From Leptolyngbya sp. SIO1E4 (GTDB taxonomy: Bacteria > Cyanobacteriota > Cyanobacteriia > Phormidesmidales > Phormidesmidaceae): 64,000 bases of DNA. Position numbers and translations under genes: made by a program. The stretch is taken from contig JAAHFU020000002.1 in assembly GCA_010672825.2 (NCBI GenBank), positions 880,001 through 944,000 on the forward strand, in the 5' to 3' direction. The notes beneath the pieces are model-generated. The model was given only the letters and a program-made list of their open reading frames with translations. It made no database searches and had not been told where the DNA came from. This document shows positions 25,720-33,214 of the stretch, in pieces. The stretch's first letter is position 1, and each line of letters begins with the position of its first letter.

Positions 25720-25798
25720 AGTCCCAATGCACCGGAACACAGTCAAGTGATCGGTGAGTTGCAAAGGGAGCTATGTTCGGTGATTGGGAAAGTTAGGC
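25720..25798 (+). repeat. attC-like site 7, main part (left box cut off by intron)
   Basis: L'' CCCAATGCACCGGAA and L' TTCGGTGATTGGG are complementary, and R' is GTTAGGC (25792-25798). The expected R'' is not adjacent but is found as CATGAAC at 25314-25320 on the other side of the intron relic. The core is closely similar to site 5. Confidence 0.75.
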
Positions 25799-25845
25799 GT
25801 CTACCACACACAAAATTGTCAATTGATCATTAAGTATTTGAGTGT

Positions 25846-26628
25846 ATGCGTGTTCTCTATCCTGAAAACCCATTAGAGAAGTCACAAGCCGATGAACCTT
25901 ATCAGGAAGAGTTCTTGGCTGTGAGTGGAGCAGGTTACCCATGCTCACTCTTTGACTTTGATGCCTTGACATTTGATGAGTTCAAACCACACCCAAAGAT
26001 CCAGGTTGGCGAGCGAGTGCTGTACCGTGGCTGGATGCTAAATCCACAAGGGTACAGGCAGTTAACTAAGCAGATTGAGCGAAAAGGAGGTGAACCAATC
26101 ACTTCTTATGCTGACTACCTTCGCTGTCATCATCTGCCTGGTTGGTATGAGCAATGTTCAAGCTTCACAGCAGAGACTCATTTTTTCAAGCCTGATGCGG
26201 ATTTTAAGTCAGCGCTTGATCAGCTGGGGTGGGACTGTTATTTCGTTAAAGACTTTGTGAAGTCAAACACGACAGAAAAGGGCTCGATTGCAAATTCACC
26301 CTCTGAAGTTTGTGTCATCGTCGATCAAATTGCTACATATCGGGGTGAAATTGAAGGTGGTGTAGCTATTCGACGCGTTGAACATTACAAGCCTCAAACA
26401 GAACGCCGCTACTTTGTAGTTCGTGGTGTTCCGTATTCACTGAATGAAAAAGTTCCTGAGCTTGTAAAAGAAGTCGCAAAAGCTGTTGAGGCACCTTTCT
26501 ATTCTGTTGATGTAGTAGAGAACTTAGCAGGGGAGTTGCGTCTCGTTGAGCTTGGGGATGGGCAAGTTTCAGATAAGAAAGCTTGGTCGGCACCAAAATT
26601 CATGGAAGTTATTTCAGCAATTGCCTAA
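25846..26628 (+). CDS. ATP-grasp domain protein (DUF4343-like)
   Basis: A 260-residue cytosolic protein with a C-terminal ATP-grasp half. CYFVKDFVKSNTTEKGS is the nucleotide-binding lysine strand, VIVDQIATYRGEIEGGVAIRRVE and ERRYFVVRGVPYS come next, and FYSVDVVENLAGELRLVELGDGQVSD is the metal-binding end. The N-terminal part (VLYRGWMLNPQGYRQLTKQIERKGG) is the usual pre-ATP domain. ATP-grasp enzymes ligate carboxylates to amines; the substrate is unknown. Start ATG 25846 lies 48 bp after the attC. No partner gene is adjacent, as expected for a single-gene cassette. Confidence 0.8.
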   Translation: MRVLYPENPLEKSQADEPYQEEFLAVSGAGYPCSLFDFDALTFDEFKPHPKIQVGERVLYRGWMLNPQGYRQLTKQIERKGGEPITSYADYLRCHHLPGWYEQCSSFTAETHFFKPDADFKSALDQLGWDCYFVKDFVKSNTTEKGSIANSPSEVCVIVDQIATYRGEIEGGVAIRRVEHYKPQTERRYFVVRGVPYSLNEKVPELVKEVAKAVEAPFYSVDVVENLAGELRLVELGDGQVSDKKAWSAPKFMEVISAIA

Positions 26629-26767
26629 TCTTTTGCGTGCGGATCCCTAAGAATTGCAAGCTGCCAATAATAGAGAGCTACTATCTTTATATTAGGATAT
26701 AGCTATAGTAAATCTTAAAGACTATGACATCGCTTTGCAATAGCTTAATTTATGAGCAGAAACAGAT

Positions 26768-26854
26768 GCCTAGCATTTGCGTGCAACGGACTGATTTGTT
26801 CAGGATCAGCCTTGTAAAACAGGTATTTGCAGTCATTGACGCTCATCGTTAGAC
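26768..26854 (+). repeat. attC-like site 8
   Basis: R'-box GTTAGAC (26848-26854) is perfect. The left box GCCTAGC (26768-26774) differs by one base from GCCTAAC. ATTTGCGTGCAACGGACTG pairs imperfectly with GCAGTCATTGACGCTCAT. Length 87 bp equals sites 5 and 7. It lies 140 bp after the ATP-grasp gene; the gap between has no gene. Confidence 0.7.
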
Positions 26855-26903
26855 CTACTCTTTTCGAAAAGATAGAAAGTAGTGAAGCACTTGAACTTTA
26901 TCT

Positions 26904-27512
26904 ATGGAAATTGAAATCCTTCCTGGGCTAGAGGCTGTTCGTCGTCGTCCACAACTGTATGTGGGTGAGCTAAAGCGAAAGGATTTGTTTGATGACCTTA
27001 TCCTTGAATCACTTTGTCATGCTATTGATGAAGCAGTAGATTCTAATTGCCATACCATTTCAATTCAACTAGAACCAACAGGCGCGATATTTGTTCAATA
27101 TGATGCAAGCATTTCTTTAGAGATTCATCCTAAATCAGGAAAGCGATTCGCTGATGTTTTACTGACTGAAATTTCAGCCTGCCACAATCTCAAAAAGCGT
27201 ATCGAGATAGGTTCAGAATATTGTCAATATGGATTGGCTGTCTTGAATACCCTTTGCTATGAGTTTCAAGTTAAGACGGTTTGGAGGGGACAGTGTGGTA
27301 GTCAGTTTTATGCTGAAGGCAAGAAAGATAAGGATTTTGTCATTTCTCCATCTGATAGTGCTGACAACACTATTTTTCGCTTCTTCTTTGACGAGCAACT
27401 TTTAGGTCATCATGAAGTCCATCTCAATAACCTACAGATGAAGATGGAGAAGCTAGAACAAGCTATGGGTTCTCAGCTACATATTACTTGCAGTTCAGGT
27501 GTCCCGACCTAA
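26904..27512 (+). CDS. Stand-alone GyrB-like GHKL domain, degenerate
   Basis: A 202-residue protein whose first 120 residues follow the N-terminal ATPase domain of DNA gyrase B. LPGLEAVRRRPQLYVGE corresponds to GyrB LEAVRKRPGMYIG, ESLCHAIDEAVDSNC to EVVDNAIDEALAG, and SLEIHPKSGK to the strand after the DGRGIP box. The Glu general base is kept, but the Mg-binding Asn is His and the DxGxG ATP-lid motif is lost. There is no transducer, toprim or other gyrase domain. It is likely a pseudo-ATPase or binding domain. Stop TAA lies inside the next attC R'' box. Confidence 0.75.
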   Translation: MEIEILPGLEAVRRRPQLYVGELKRKDLFDDLILESLCHAIDEAVDSNCHTISIQLEPTGAIFVQYDASISLEIHPKSGKRFADVLLTEISACHNLKKRIEIGSEYCQYGLAVLNTLCYEFQVKTVWRGQCGSQFYAEGKKDKDFVISPSDSADNTIFRFFFDEQLLGHHEVHLNNLQMKMEKLEQAMGSQLHITCSSGVPT

Positions 27513-27587
27513 CAAGCGCATGCACACGGAACGGAGGTTTGAGATATTAAATATTGTTGCCGTCCAGTGACGCACCAGCCGTTATAT
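27507..27587 (+). repeat. attC-like site 9
   Basis: R'' ACCTAAC (27507-27513), R' GTTATAT (27581-27587), 81 bp. GCGCATGCACACGGAACGG near the left pairs with CCGTCCAGTGACGCAC near the right. Its R' is followed by AGCT, as in site 11. Confidence 0.75.
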
Positions 27588-27675
27588 AGCTCAGCCAGTC
27601 GGTGGGCAAAATCAATGAGACAAATCAAATTGCCCTTAAGATTATTGAGGAAGCTTCCATAGTCATCCTGTAGCT

Positions 27676-28485
27676 ATGCCAAAGCAAAGGTTTTTAACAG
27701 ATGTAGGTGCTGAACTAGAAGCCCAAATACCTAAATTTTGTGAAAAATGGCGCTCAATCCAGCTTCTAACCTACCCCATCGATCATGATAAGGTTGCTGG
27801 AATTATTAAAACTGCCTATAACCTTAATGGATACGAAGAGCCTGAAATTATATTTTATGGCAATCCTTTACAGGCAATTCAAGCCATCAGCACTATCGAT
27901 GATGCTCGAAGCTACCTGGGACGCAACGTTCATATAAAGTTCCTCAAGCGAGTATTTGATCATCTTAAGCACTTAATAGAACGACAACTTGACCAACAGC
28001 TTTTTATTAGATTGCGAAACCAAACATTGCGATCCCTAGTACCTTACGAACCAGAAAAGTTTAACTCATTTCCTCTCTACTTTTCTGATACTGTCTTGAA
28101 GTGTCTAGAAAGTCAGCTAGTTGCTGATTTAGAAAAGTTAAACCCTGAATTAGAATACACTGACATCCGTTATTTTACTCGCTGCCTTTCGAGACCGGCA
28201 GAATGGGCGAGTTGGGCGTGCTTGTTTGATTTTTGTGCCTCTGTGTTGCAGTTGAGCCACGACAAGAAAAAATGGCAGCTCCTTCAAGAATTAATTTGCG
28301 AGACAGGGTTCCTGTTTCAATATGAACGAGTATGTATTGCTTGCGAGCGCCCTAGTATTCTACTTTTTGATCAGGATAATTTTCTCCATGCTGAGAGACA
28401 ACCAGCATTAAAGTTTGCGGATGGTTATGGTGTTTATGCTTGTCACGGTAGATTTCCCTTTAGTATGGAGGAATATTCAGAGTGA
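27676..28485 (+). CDS. DUF6745-like conserved protein
   Basis: A 269-residue soluble protein. Its C-terminal half carries the DUF6745-type signature: RPAEWASWACLFDFC, ETGFLFQYERVCIACERPSILLFDQ, LHAERQPALKFADGYGVYACHG. Such proteins are common in cyanobacteria and actinobacteria, and their role is unknown. The N-terminal half (YNLNGYEEPEIIFYGNPLQAIQAI) is also typical. It is shorter than many relatives and stops soon after the signature. Start ATG 27676 is 88 bp after attC-like site 9. Confidence 0.75.
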   Translation: MPKQRFLTDVGAELEAQIPKFCEKWRSIQLLTYPIDHDKVAGIIKTAYNLNGYEEPEIIFYGNPLQAIQAISTIDDARSYLGRNVHIKFLKRVFDHLKHLIERQLDQQLFIRLRNQTLRSLVPYEPEKFNSFPLYFSDTVLKCLESQLVADLEKLNPELEYTDIRYFTRCLSRPAEWASWACLFDFCASVLQLSHDKKKWQLLQELICETGFLFQYERVCIACERPSILLFDQDNFLHAERQPALKFADGYGVYACHGRFPFSMEEYSE

Positions 28486-28488
28486 CAA

Positions 28489-28590
28489 GTTAAACACGCC
28501 TCATGACAATCCGCTTGCACATCGACTGTATAGAAATGGTTGGTTGAGACTGACAAGGTTATTGGCAACGGGTGAGGCGGAACGTTATAC
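28489..28590 (+). repeat. attC-like site 10
   Basis: Left box GTTAAAC (28489-28495), right box GTTATAC (28584-28590). CGCCTCA just inside the left pairs with TGAGGCG just inside the right. Length 102 bp. It starts 4 bp after the DUF6745 stop. Confidence 0.65.
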
Positions 28591-28705
28591 GGCTGGTTAG
28601 TCTGTGGGGCACAGCCAAAAGCTTACTTGCTGATATTCAGAGTTAAGGTAACTTGAAGCTACTGATCAAGTGATGTTTTGAGGCTATTGATGAGGCGATC
28701 GCAGT

Positions 28706-29218
28706 ATGTTGTTGGAAACTGAACGATTAACTTTTCGGGAACTGACGTTTAATGATGTAGACGATCTACTCAAAGTCCTCTCTGATCCTGAAGTGATGAA
28801 GTTCTACCCAAAACCATTTGATCGTCAGATGACTCAGGAATGGATCGAATGGAGTATACAAAGATACACTCAACATGGGTTTGGGCTATGGGCGCTAATT
28901 CTTAAAGAGAATGGCGATCTAATTGGCGATTGTGGGTTGGTTCTTCAGGAGGTTGATAGTATTGAGGAAGTGGAAATTGGCTACCATGTTCGTCGTGATT
29001 TATGGGGACAGGGCTTAGCAACGGAAGCCGCACAAGCTTGTCGTGATTATGGGTTTAACCAATTAGGTTTTAATAAACTTGTTTCATTGATCAATCCTGC
29101 CAATATCGCATCGCGTCGTGTTGCTGAGAAGACCGGAATGAGTCTGATTAAAGAAGTACAGTGGCGAGAGAAACCGACCTGTATTTATGCAGTTGAACAT
29201 AGCAACAGTGCGGCATAA
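28706..29218 (+). CDS. GNAT N-acetyltransferase (RimJ/RimL-like)
   Basis: A 170-residue acetyl-CoA-dependent acetyltransferase. LETERLTFRELTFNDVDDLLKVLSDPEVMKFYP is the family start, EVEIGYHVRRDLWGQGLATEAAQA holds the acetyl-CoA pyrophosphate loop, and NIASRRVAEKTGMSLIKE is motif B. Members act on ribosomal proteins, antibiotics or small amines; the substrate here is unknown. The stop codon TAA lies inside the R'' box GCATAAC of attC-like site 11, a classical cassette arrangement. Confidence 0.9.
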   Translation: MLLETERLTFRELTFNDVDDLLKVLSDPEVMKFYPKPFDRQMTQEWIEWSIQRYTQHGFGLWALILKENGDLIGDCGLVLQEVDSIEEVEIGYHVRRDLWGQGLATEAAQACRDYGFNQLGFNKLVSLINPANIASRRVAEKTGMSLIKEVQWREKPTCIYAVEHSNSAA

Positions 29219-29300
29219 CAATTTTGATACCAATGGATTGACCGAAGCCGCTTGAGTAAGATGTAAAATCTCTGGCAGTCGCTGACCAAAAGCGTTATAT
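29213..29300 (+). repeat. attC-like site 11
   Basis: R'' GCATAAC (29213-29219) overlaps the GNAT stop codon; R' GTTATAT (29294-29300). CAATTTTGATACCAA and GCTGACCAAAAGC at the ends pair imperfectly. Length 88 bp. Confidence 0.7.
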
Positions 29301-29325
29301 AGCTGAATGAATTGAGTCCTGAAAA

Positions 29326-29646
29326 ATGTGGAGCACATCGACATACTGGTTTGACATTTCACTAGTTTTCGGAATTTTTGCCATTGGCAACATTCTATTT
29401 GGCCATTTTGAAGAACATCACCCCAAATGGAGGCGACTTCTCAAGGTAGCAATAATTCTCAGCCTGGCACTACTGCTGTCGCAATTTAACCTTCGTTGGT
29501 TGTTTTACGTGATTCTCTTTGCTTCGGCGATCGCTGTTTCCTACATTCACATCGTTTGGTTGCCCAAGCATGGAATAAATGGTTGGACCGGCGAACCAAA
29601 GGATAAGTACCTCAAACTTGTTGCTGGTAAGCAGCAGTCATCTTAG
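29326..29646 (+). CDS. Small integral membrane protein
   Basis: A 106-residue protein with about three hydrophobic helices (WFDISLVFGIFAIGNILFGHF, LLKVAIILSLALLLSQF, WLFYVILFASAIAVSYIHIVWL) and a conserved-looking tail LPKHGINGWTGEPKDKYLKL. Similar small proteins occur in other cyanobacteria as far as I recall; the function is unknown. The start ATG lies 25 bp after attC-like site 11, so it is the last clear cassette gene. Confidence 0.75.
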   Translation: MWSTSTYWFDISLVFGIFAIGNILFGHFEEHHPKWRRLLKVAIILSLALLLSQFNLRWLFYVILFASAIAVSYIHIVWLPKHGINGWTGEPKDKYLKLVAGKQQSS

Positions 29647-29712
29647 TACAGCCTGGCTGTATAACCATGCGATTAACTGAAGTTGTAGAGCTATCCCACT
29701 TTGAAAAGGACA

Positions 29713-29746
29713 ACCTAACGTCCGCAGCTCAGCGATCGCGGACGTA
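29713..29746. repeat. Compact hairpin with attC-like left box and HIP1 in the loop
   Basis: ACCTAAC (29713-29719) overlaps a stem ACGTCCGC (29718-29725) whose perfect complement GCGGACGT lies at 29738-29745. The loop includes part of GCGATCGC. It is too short for a normal attC and may be a terminator of the 106-aa gene or a trimmed attC. An isolated GTATAAC box occurs at 29659-29665. The rest of 29750-29985 is T/G-rich and without recognisable features apart from an orphan AGGAGG at 29905. Confidence 0.5.
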
Positions 29747-29985
29747 GCACCCTCCATCCCACATGAATTTTTTATGGTTTAGAGGTTTGGTTGCTTTAGA
29801 CTCTTTGGTCTTAGTTGGGGGTTGATTGTTTCGGGCTATTTTGTCTGAGTTATGGTGTTTTTGGGTTTGGAGGTAGTTGATCGCTCTCTAAGGTTTTAAT
29901 TTATAGGAGGATCATATACCCTGAACTTGCAACTATCTTCAATCGTTTGTGTTCTATTTCTAGAAATACTAATTTTAGCAAAAAC

Positions 29986-31149
29986 ATGGAACCTCAAGAA
30001 TCGCGAGCTTCAAGAATCAATGGTAGCGAGCCATCAGCAGCTTCAATGCTTGATTTTGTTCGTGATCCTTTGGAAAGATTTTTCTTCAAAACATATATTC
30101 TAATTATTCCTACAATACATATACTGAGAATTTACTTTGAATACAATCAATTCAGCAAACCTCCTGAAGATTTATTGGATGAAATAAAGATTTTAGTTGA
30201 GGTTTTCATTCTAATATTTATTACTTTGTTTAATTATTTTTGTGAAGAGACTCCAACTCAACTATTACAATTATTCACTGGAGACAAGCAGATAATATCA
30301 TGTCGAAATACATTTTTAGATAAGCCTTCAAAAACAAGATTTTTTAAGCGCTTTGATGCCCAACTCAATAGCAATAGGCGGATTGCATTAGGAATCCTGG
30401 CTGCATTCGCAACGTTGACATACTATGTCTTAAGAGTAGGAGGAGTTAGTCGAATCTTTGAGGCAAACTCCTTTAGTTTTTACTACTATTTCTTCTCTTA
30501 CATGATTCCAGCCGTCGTTTACTCATACTTTATTGGGATAGCCTTATGGAAAGTAGCTGTATCTATCAATCGTATCCAATCAATTCCTAAAGTTTTTTCA
30601 GTCGTAGCTGAATTTGGCCACCCTGATGGAGCTAACGGATTATTGTCAATTGGCCAGATTTCACTCAAACTAATTTACATATTTATAGCTCCAACCATAA
30701 TATCAGCCTTCATCATAATTTCTCCACTCTTAAGATCTCTGATAGGCGAGAGTATTCCTATAGCAGAGCAAAGTGTTGTATTCAATTTTTCTGGATTCAT
30801 TTTGATTTTTGCACTAGTGGGAAACCTAGCTGTAGCATGGTTAGTCCTTGAATATCATTATGTTCTTGTATCGCAAAGGAACGTTATCATATCTCAACTA
30901 AACGAGCTATCATCAGAAATTATAAGTCTTAAAGCAAAAGTATTCTCTCTAGTCAAAGACAATCAAAAGGAGAAGCTAAAAGAACATATTGAGCAGATTG
31001 ACATTTTGGAAAATCTCTATCAGAGAATGTCAGCAATAAATCTATGGCCATTTAACAAACAATCTCTCTTGAAGGCTTGGGCTACCCAAGCTTTTTTAAT
31101 AAGTCAGCTCACTGCTCTTTGGAATTTAATATCCGCACAAGCAAATTGA
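29986..31149 (+). CDS. Orphan polytopic membrane protein with C-terminal coiled coil
   Basis: A 387-residue AT-rich gene. Hydrophobic helices lie at about 35-55 (FFFKTYILIIPTIHILRIYF), 70-90 (ILVEVFILIFITLFNYF), 130-150 (IALGILAAFATLTYYVL), 165-190 (YYYFFSYMIPAVVYSYFIGIAL), 230-260 (LKLIYIFIAPTIISAFIIISPLL) and 275-300. The last 80 residues are charged and helical (LNELSSEIISLKAKVFSLVKDNQ), suggesting a cytoplasmic coiled coil. I do not recognise the family. ATG 29986 is chosen over a TTG 39 bases upstream. GC is well below that of the core genes, suggesting transfer. No attC follows. Confidence 0.7.
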   Translation: MEPQESRASRINGSEPSAASMLDFVRDPLERFFFKTYILIIPTIHILRIYFEYNQFSKPPEDLLDEIKILVEVFILIFITLFNYFCEETPTQLLQLFTGDKQIISCRNTFLDKPSKTRFFKRFDAQLNSNRRIALGILAAFATLTYYVLRVGGVSRIFEANSFSFYYYFFSYMIPAVVYSYFIGIALWKVAVSINRIQSIPKVFSVVAEFGHPDGANGLLSIGQISLKLIYIFIAPTIISAFIIISPLLRSLIGESIPIAEQSVVFNFSGFILIFALVGNLAVAWLVLEYHYVLVSQRNVIISQLNELSSEIISLKAKVFSLVKDNQKEKLKEHIEQIDILENLYQRMSAINLWPFNKQSLLKAWATQAFLISQLTALWNLISAQAN

Positions 31150-31643
31150 TTAAAGTATGCTCAATAGTCTCTGACATAGATGAGGTCATACGAACTCGAA
31201 TCGCTTAGTGATGGGCCAAAACAGCTAACTTCAGCGAAATCCAAAAATGCCAGATGAAAATCCGTTGCACTGGAGTCGCAGCCTGCTTGGTCGCTAGGAG
31301 CAGACTGTCGAAAGACCTGGTGTATTGCGAAGGTTGTTTGCAACCGCACAAGCGAACCGCTACATTAAGAAACCTTTGTAAGGTTTTGAGCTAAAAGCTG
31401 CAGTCTGTCACAATTGGTAAGCAGAGTTTCAATATCTCTATTGGTTAAAACTTCAATCAAAAAAATTAAGCAGCAGTTCTCATAAACATAAACCAGCTGA
31501 TGTGATTTTCTTAGACTAGTATTGCAGTAGCAGACAGATAAGAGAGCTTAGTATTCAGCTCAGAATTGTATGCTGCGACTTAGCACAACTGCTGGGTTGA
31601 CTCGGATTAACTAGAAGGGCAGCAAATTAACGAGGAGGGCAGC
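31150..31643. other. Noncoding stretch upstream of ridA
   Basis: About 490 bp with stop codons in all frames and no convincing attC pair, RNA gene or long repeat. The end contains GGGCAGCAAATTAACGAGGAGGGCAGC directly before the ridA start, a duplicated GGGCAGC with a strong Shine-Dalgarno. Confidence 0.5.
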
Positions 31644-32042
31644 ATGAGCAAAAAACTAATCAATCCAGAAGAACTGTACGATGGCGCTGCATTTGGCATG
31701 TCTCAGGCTACTGTCGAGACGGACTTGGGGCTAGTGTTCGTATCCGGTCAGGTCGATTGGAACCATCAATATGAGACTACAGAAAACTCGGTTGAAGGAC
31801 AAATGAGAAAGGCGCTTGACAATCTTAAAATCGCCCTAACAGCCGCTGGCTCATCGGTCGAACAGCTATTGCAAGTTCGTGTGTATATCCGAGGTGAACT
31901 TGGAGAACATATGGAAGCTGTTGCTCCTATTCTTTCTGACTTTTTAGGCGAGTCTCGTCCATCTGTAACGGGTATCGGCGTAGCTTCCCTCGCATCACCA
32001 TCAACACTTGTTGAGGTTGAGGCAGTAGCTAGCGTTAGATAG
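31644..32042 (+). CDS. RidA family protein
   Basis: A 132-residue YjgF/YER057c/UK114-type protein. LGLVFVSGQVDWN, VEGQMRKALDNLKIALTAAGSSVEQLLQVRVYI and SRPSVTGIGVASLASPSTLVEVEAVA follow the family pattern. Canonical RidA hydrolyses reactive enamines/imines from PLP enzymes; this variant lacks the usual CRxG-type Arg context, with PSVTGIGVASL instead, so it belongs to another subgroup and may have another substrate. Start ATG 31644 has GAGGAGG about 5 bases upstream. Its neighbours are not functionally related. Confidence 0.85.
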   Translation: MSKKLINPEELYDGAAFGMSQATVETDLGLVFVSGQVDWNHQYETTENSVEGQMRKALDNLKIALTAAGSSVEQLLQVRVYIRGELGEHMEAVAPILSDFLGESRPSVTGIGVASLASPSTLVEVEAVASVR

Positions 32043-32152
32043 GTGAGTAATGAATGTAGATGCAGTCATAGATAAGCAAGTTAACGAGTACCATGACATG
32101 AGCCTGTCGCTATAAGCAATATGAAAAGTTTTGATGCACAGGAGATGTATGC

Positions 32153-32689
32153 ATGGTTATAGCCACAACCCTTGACACCAAAAGGCTTACACTCGACCCC
32201 TTGAAACTAGCTGATATGAAAGCCATTTACGATATTGCCAGAGAGAAAAAAAGCATCGAAGATTTTCAGTATGTTGCCCACAGTTTTGATGATGTTAAGG
32301 CTTGGCTAGAGCCCAGTTATCATGACCCGACCAACTTAGTTTGGATCATACGAAAACAAGGGCAGACTGTTGGACTCTTTGAAGTTTGCTTTGAAGCCGA
32401 ATACTCCAGTTTAGAGACCAATGTATGTCGAATCGGATATTTTCTAGATTTTAGGGAACATAATCGGGGGTATGTAACAGAGGCATTATTTGCAGTAATA
32501 GATTGGTTGTTTTGTTACACAGATGTTGAGCGGATTGAAGCAGGAGTTACGCTGCACAATACACCCTCATATCGTGTCTTAGAAAAAGCAGGATTTATCC
32601 GCGAGAAAGTAATTGAAGGTAATTGGAAATGGTATGACAAAGCCTATGATAGTGCTTACTACTATCTGCCTAAAACATCTACCAATTGA
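32153..32689 (+). CDS. GNAT N-acetyltransferase (RimJ/RimL-like)
   Basis: A 178-residue acetyltransferase: DTKRLTLDPLKLADMKAIYDIARE at the start, NVCRIGYFLDFREHNRGYVTEALFAVIDWLF with the acetyl-CoA loop in the RGYVTEA form, and HNTPSYRVLEKAGFIREKVIEGNWKWYDKAYDSAYYYL at the end. It is distinct from the cassette GNAT at 28706. ATG 32153 has AGGAG 8 bases upstream. The substrate is unknown. The gene follows ridA by 110 bp and may be transcribed with it. Confidence 0.9.
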   Translation: MVIATTLDTKRLTLDPLKLADMKAIYDIAREKKSIEDFQYVAHSFDDVKAWLEPSYHDPTNLVWIIRKQGQTVGLFEVCFEAEYSSLETNVCRIGYFLDFREHNRGYVTEALFAVIDWLFCYTDVERIEAGVTLHNTPSYRVLEKAGFIREKVIEGNWKWYDKAYDSAYYYLPKTSTN

Positions 32690-32739
32690 TTCTGCACTTT
32701 AAACATCTTCCTGATAAGCCACTCCCTGCTATAAATACT

Positions 32740-32907
32740 ATGCCTACGCAAAACACAGGTTTGAAGGCGGTTTTACCCTTGAGTCTATTTCTACTCTCAA
32801 CGGTGACTGCCTGTGGCGAACCATCTTCAGAGACTGGCGATCGCGACTCAGAAAACGCTCAGGCAACTGTAGAGACATCAGAAGAAGCATCAGATAGTAA
32901 AACCTGA
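32740..32907 (+). CDS. Small predicted lipoprotein
   Basis: A 55-codon frame from ATG 32740 encodes a signal peptide (LKAVLPLSLFLLSTVTAC) with a lipobox VTAC, then a short acidic Ser/Glu/Asp-rich tail. This pattern fits a small lipoprotein. An earlier in-frame ATG at 32686 would destroy the signal-peptide layout. It is too short for family assignment, and coding status is likely but not certain. The 300 bp downstream to metG hold only the terminator at 33180. Confidence 0.5.
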   Translation: MPTQNTGLKAVLPLSLFLLSTVTACGEPSSETGDRDSENAQATVETSEEASDSKT

Positions 32908-33179
32908 GTTATCAGTTGGGTTTTGCCACCGTTAACCCGACCTTTTCACATCTTTGTTCTGCCCAACAATTTCTTGGAATTGGACGCGAAGTTTAACCAT
33001 CGGGCTCTCTCAAAAGATGCCGCCGCGCTGCTATATCCCTATTTTGTCGAAACCGCTGGAGAATAAACAACTGGCTGCTAAGGAATAATTTTCCATGACA
33101 ACGAGAAACGGTCGTTTCAGCTATTCTCTGACGAAAGTAACAAAAGAGGGATAAGTTTCTGGCGTCACGACCCAAATTC

Positions 33180-33202
33180 CTCTTTGAGCCGGGCTCAAAG
33201 AG
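33180..33202 (-). terminator. Hairpin terminator after metG
   Basis: A perfect 11-bp stem CTCTTTGAGCC/GGCTCAAAGAG with a one-base centre begins 13 bp after the metG stop. On the minus strand it is followed by GAATTTGGG rather than a clean T-run, so termination may be partial. Confidence 0.6.
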
Positions 33203-33214
33203 TGCCGGTACACC

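Larger units (their letters stand above)
18188..29300 (+). mobile_element. Integron-like gene-cassette array without integrase
   Basis: About 11 kb of unrelated, mostly plus-strand single genes are separated by ten or more attC-like elements listed individually below. Each element begins with an RYYYAAC-like box, ends with a GTTRRRY-like box, is 80-140 bp long and is internally self-complementary. Stop codons of several genes lie inside the first box, as in true cassettes. Codon usage and GC vary from gene to gene. No tyrosine recombinase is encoded in the window, so this would be classed as an attC cluster lacking integrase unless intI lies outside. The left boundary is just upstream of proS. 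Confidence 0.75.

Noticed and set aside
25433-25833. Short ORFs across the attC-associated noncoding block
   Set aside because: The DNA matches group II intron RNA and attC structure better than protein; similar misannotated ORFs are common over such introns.
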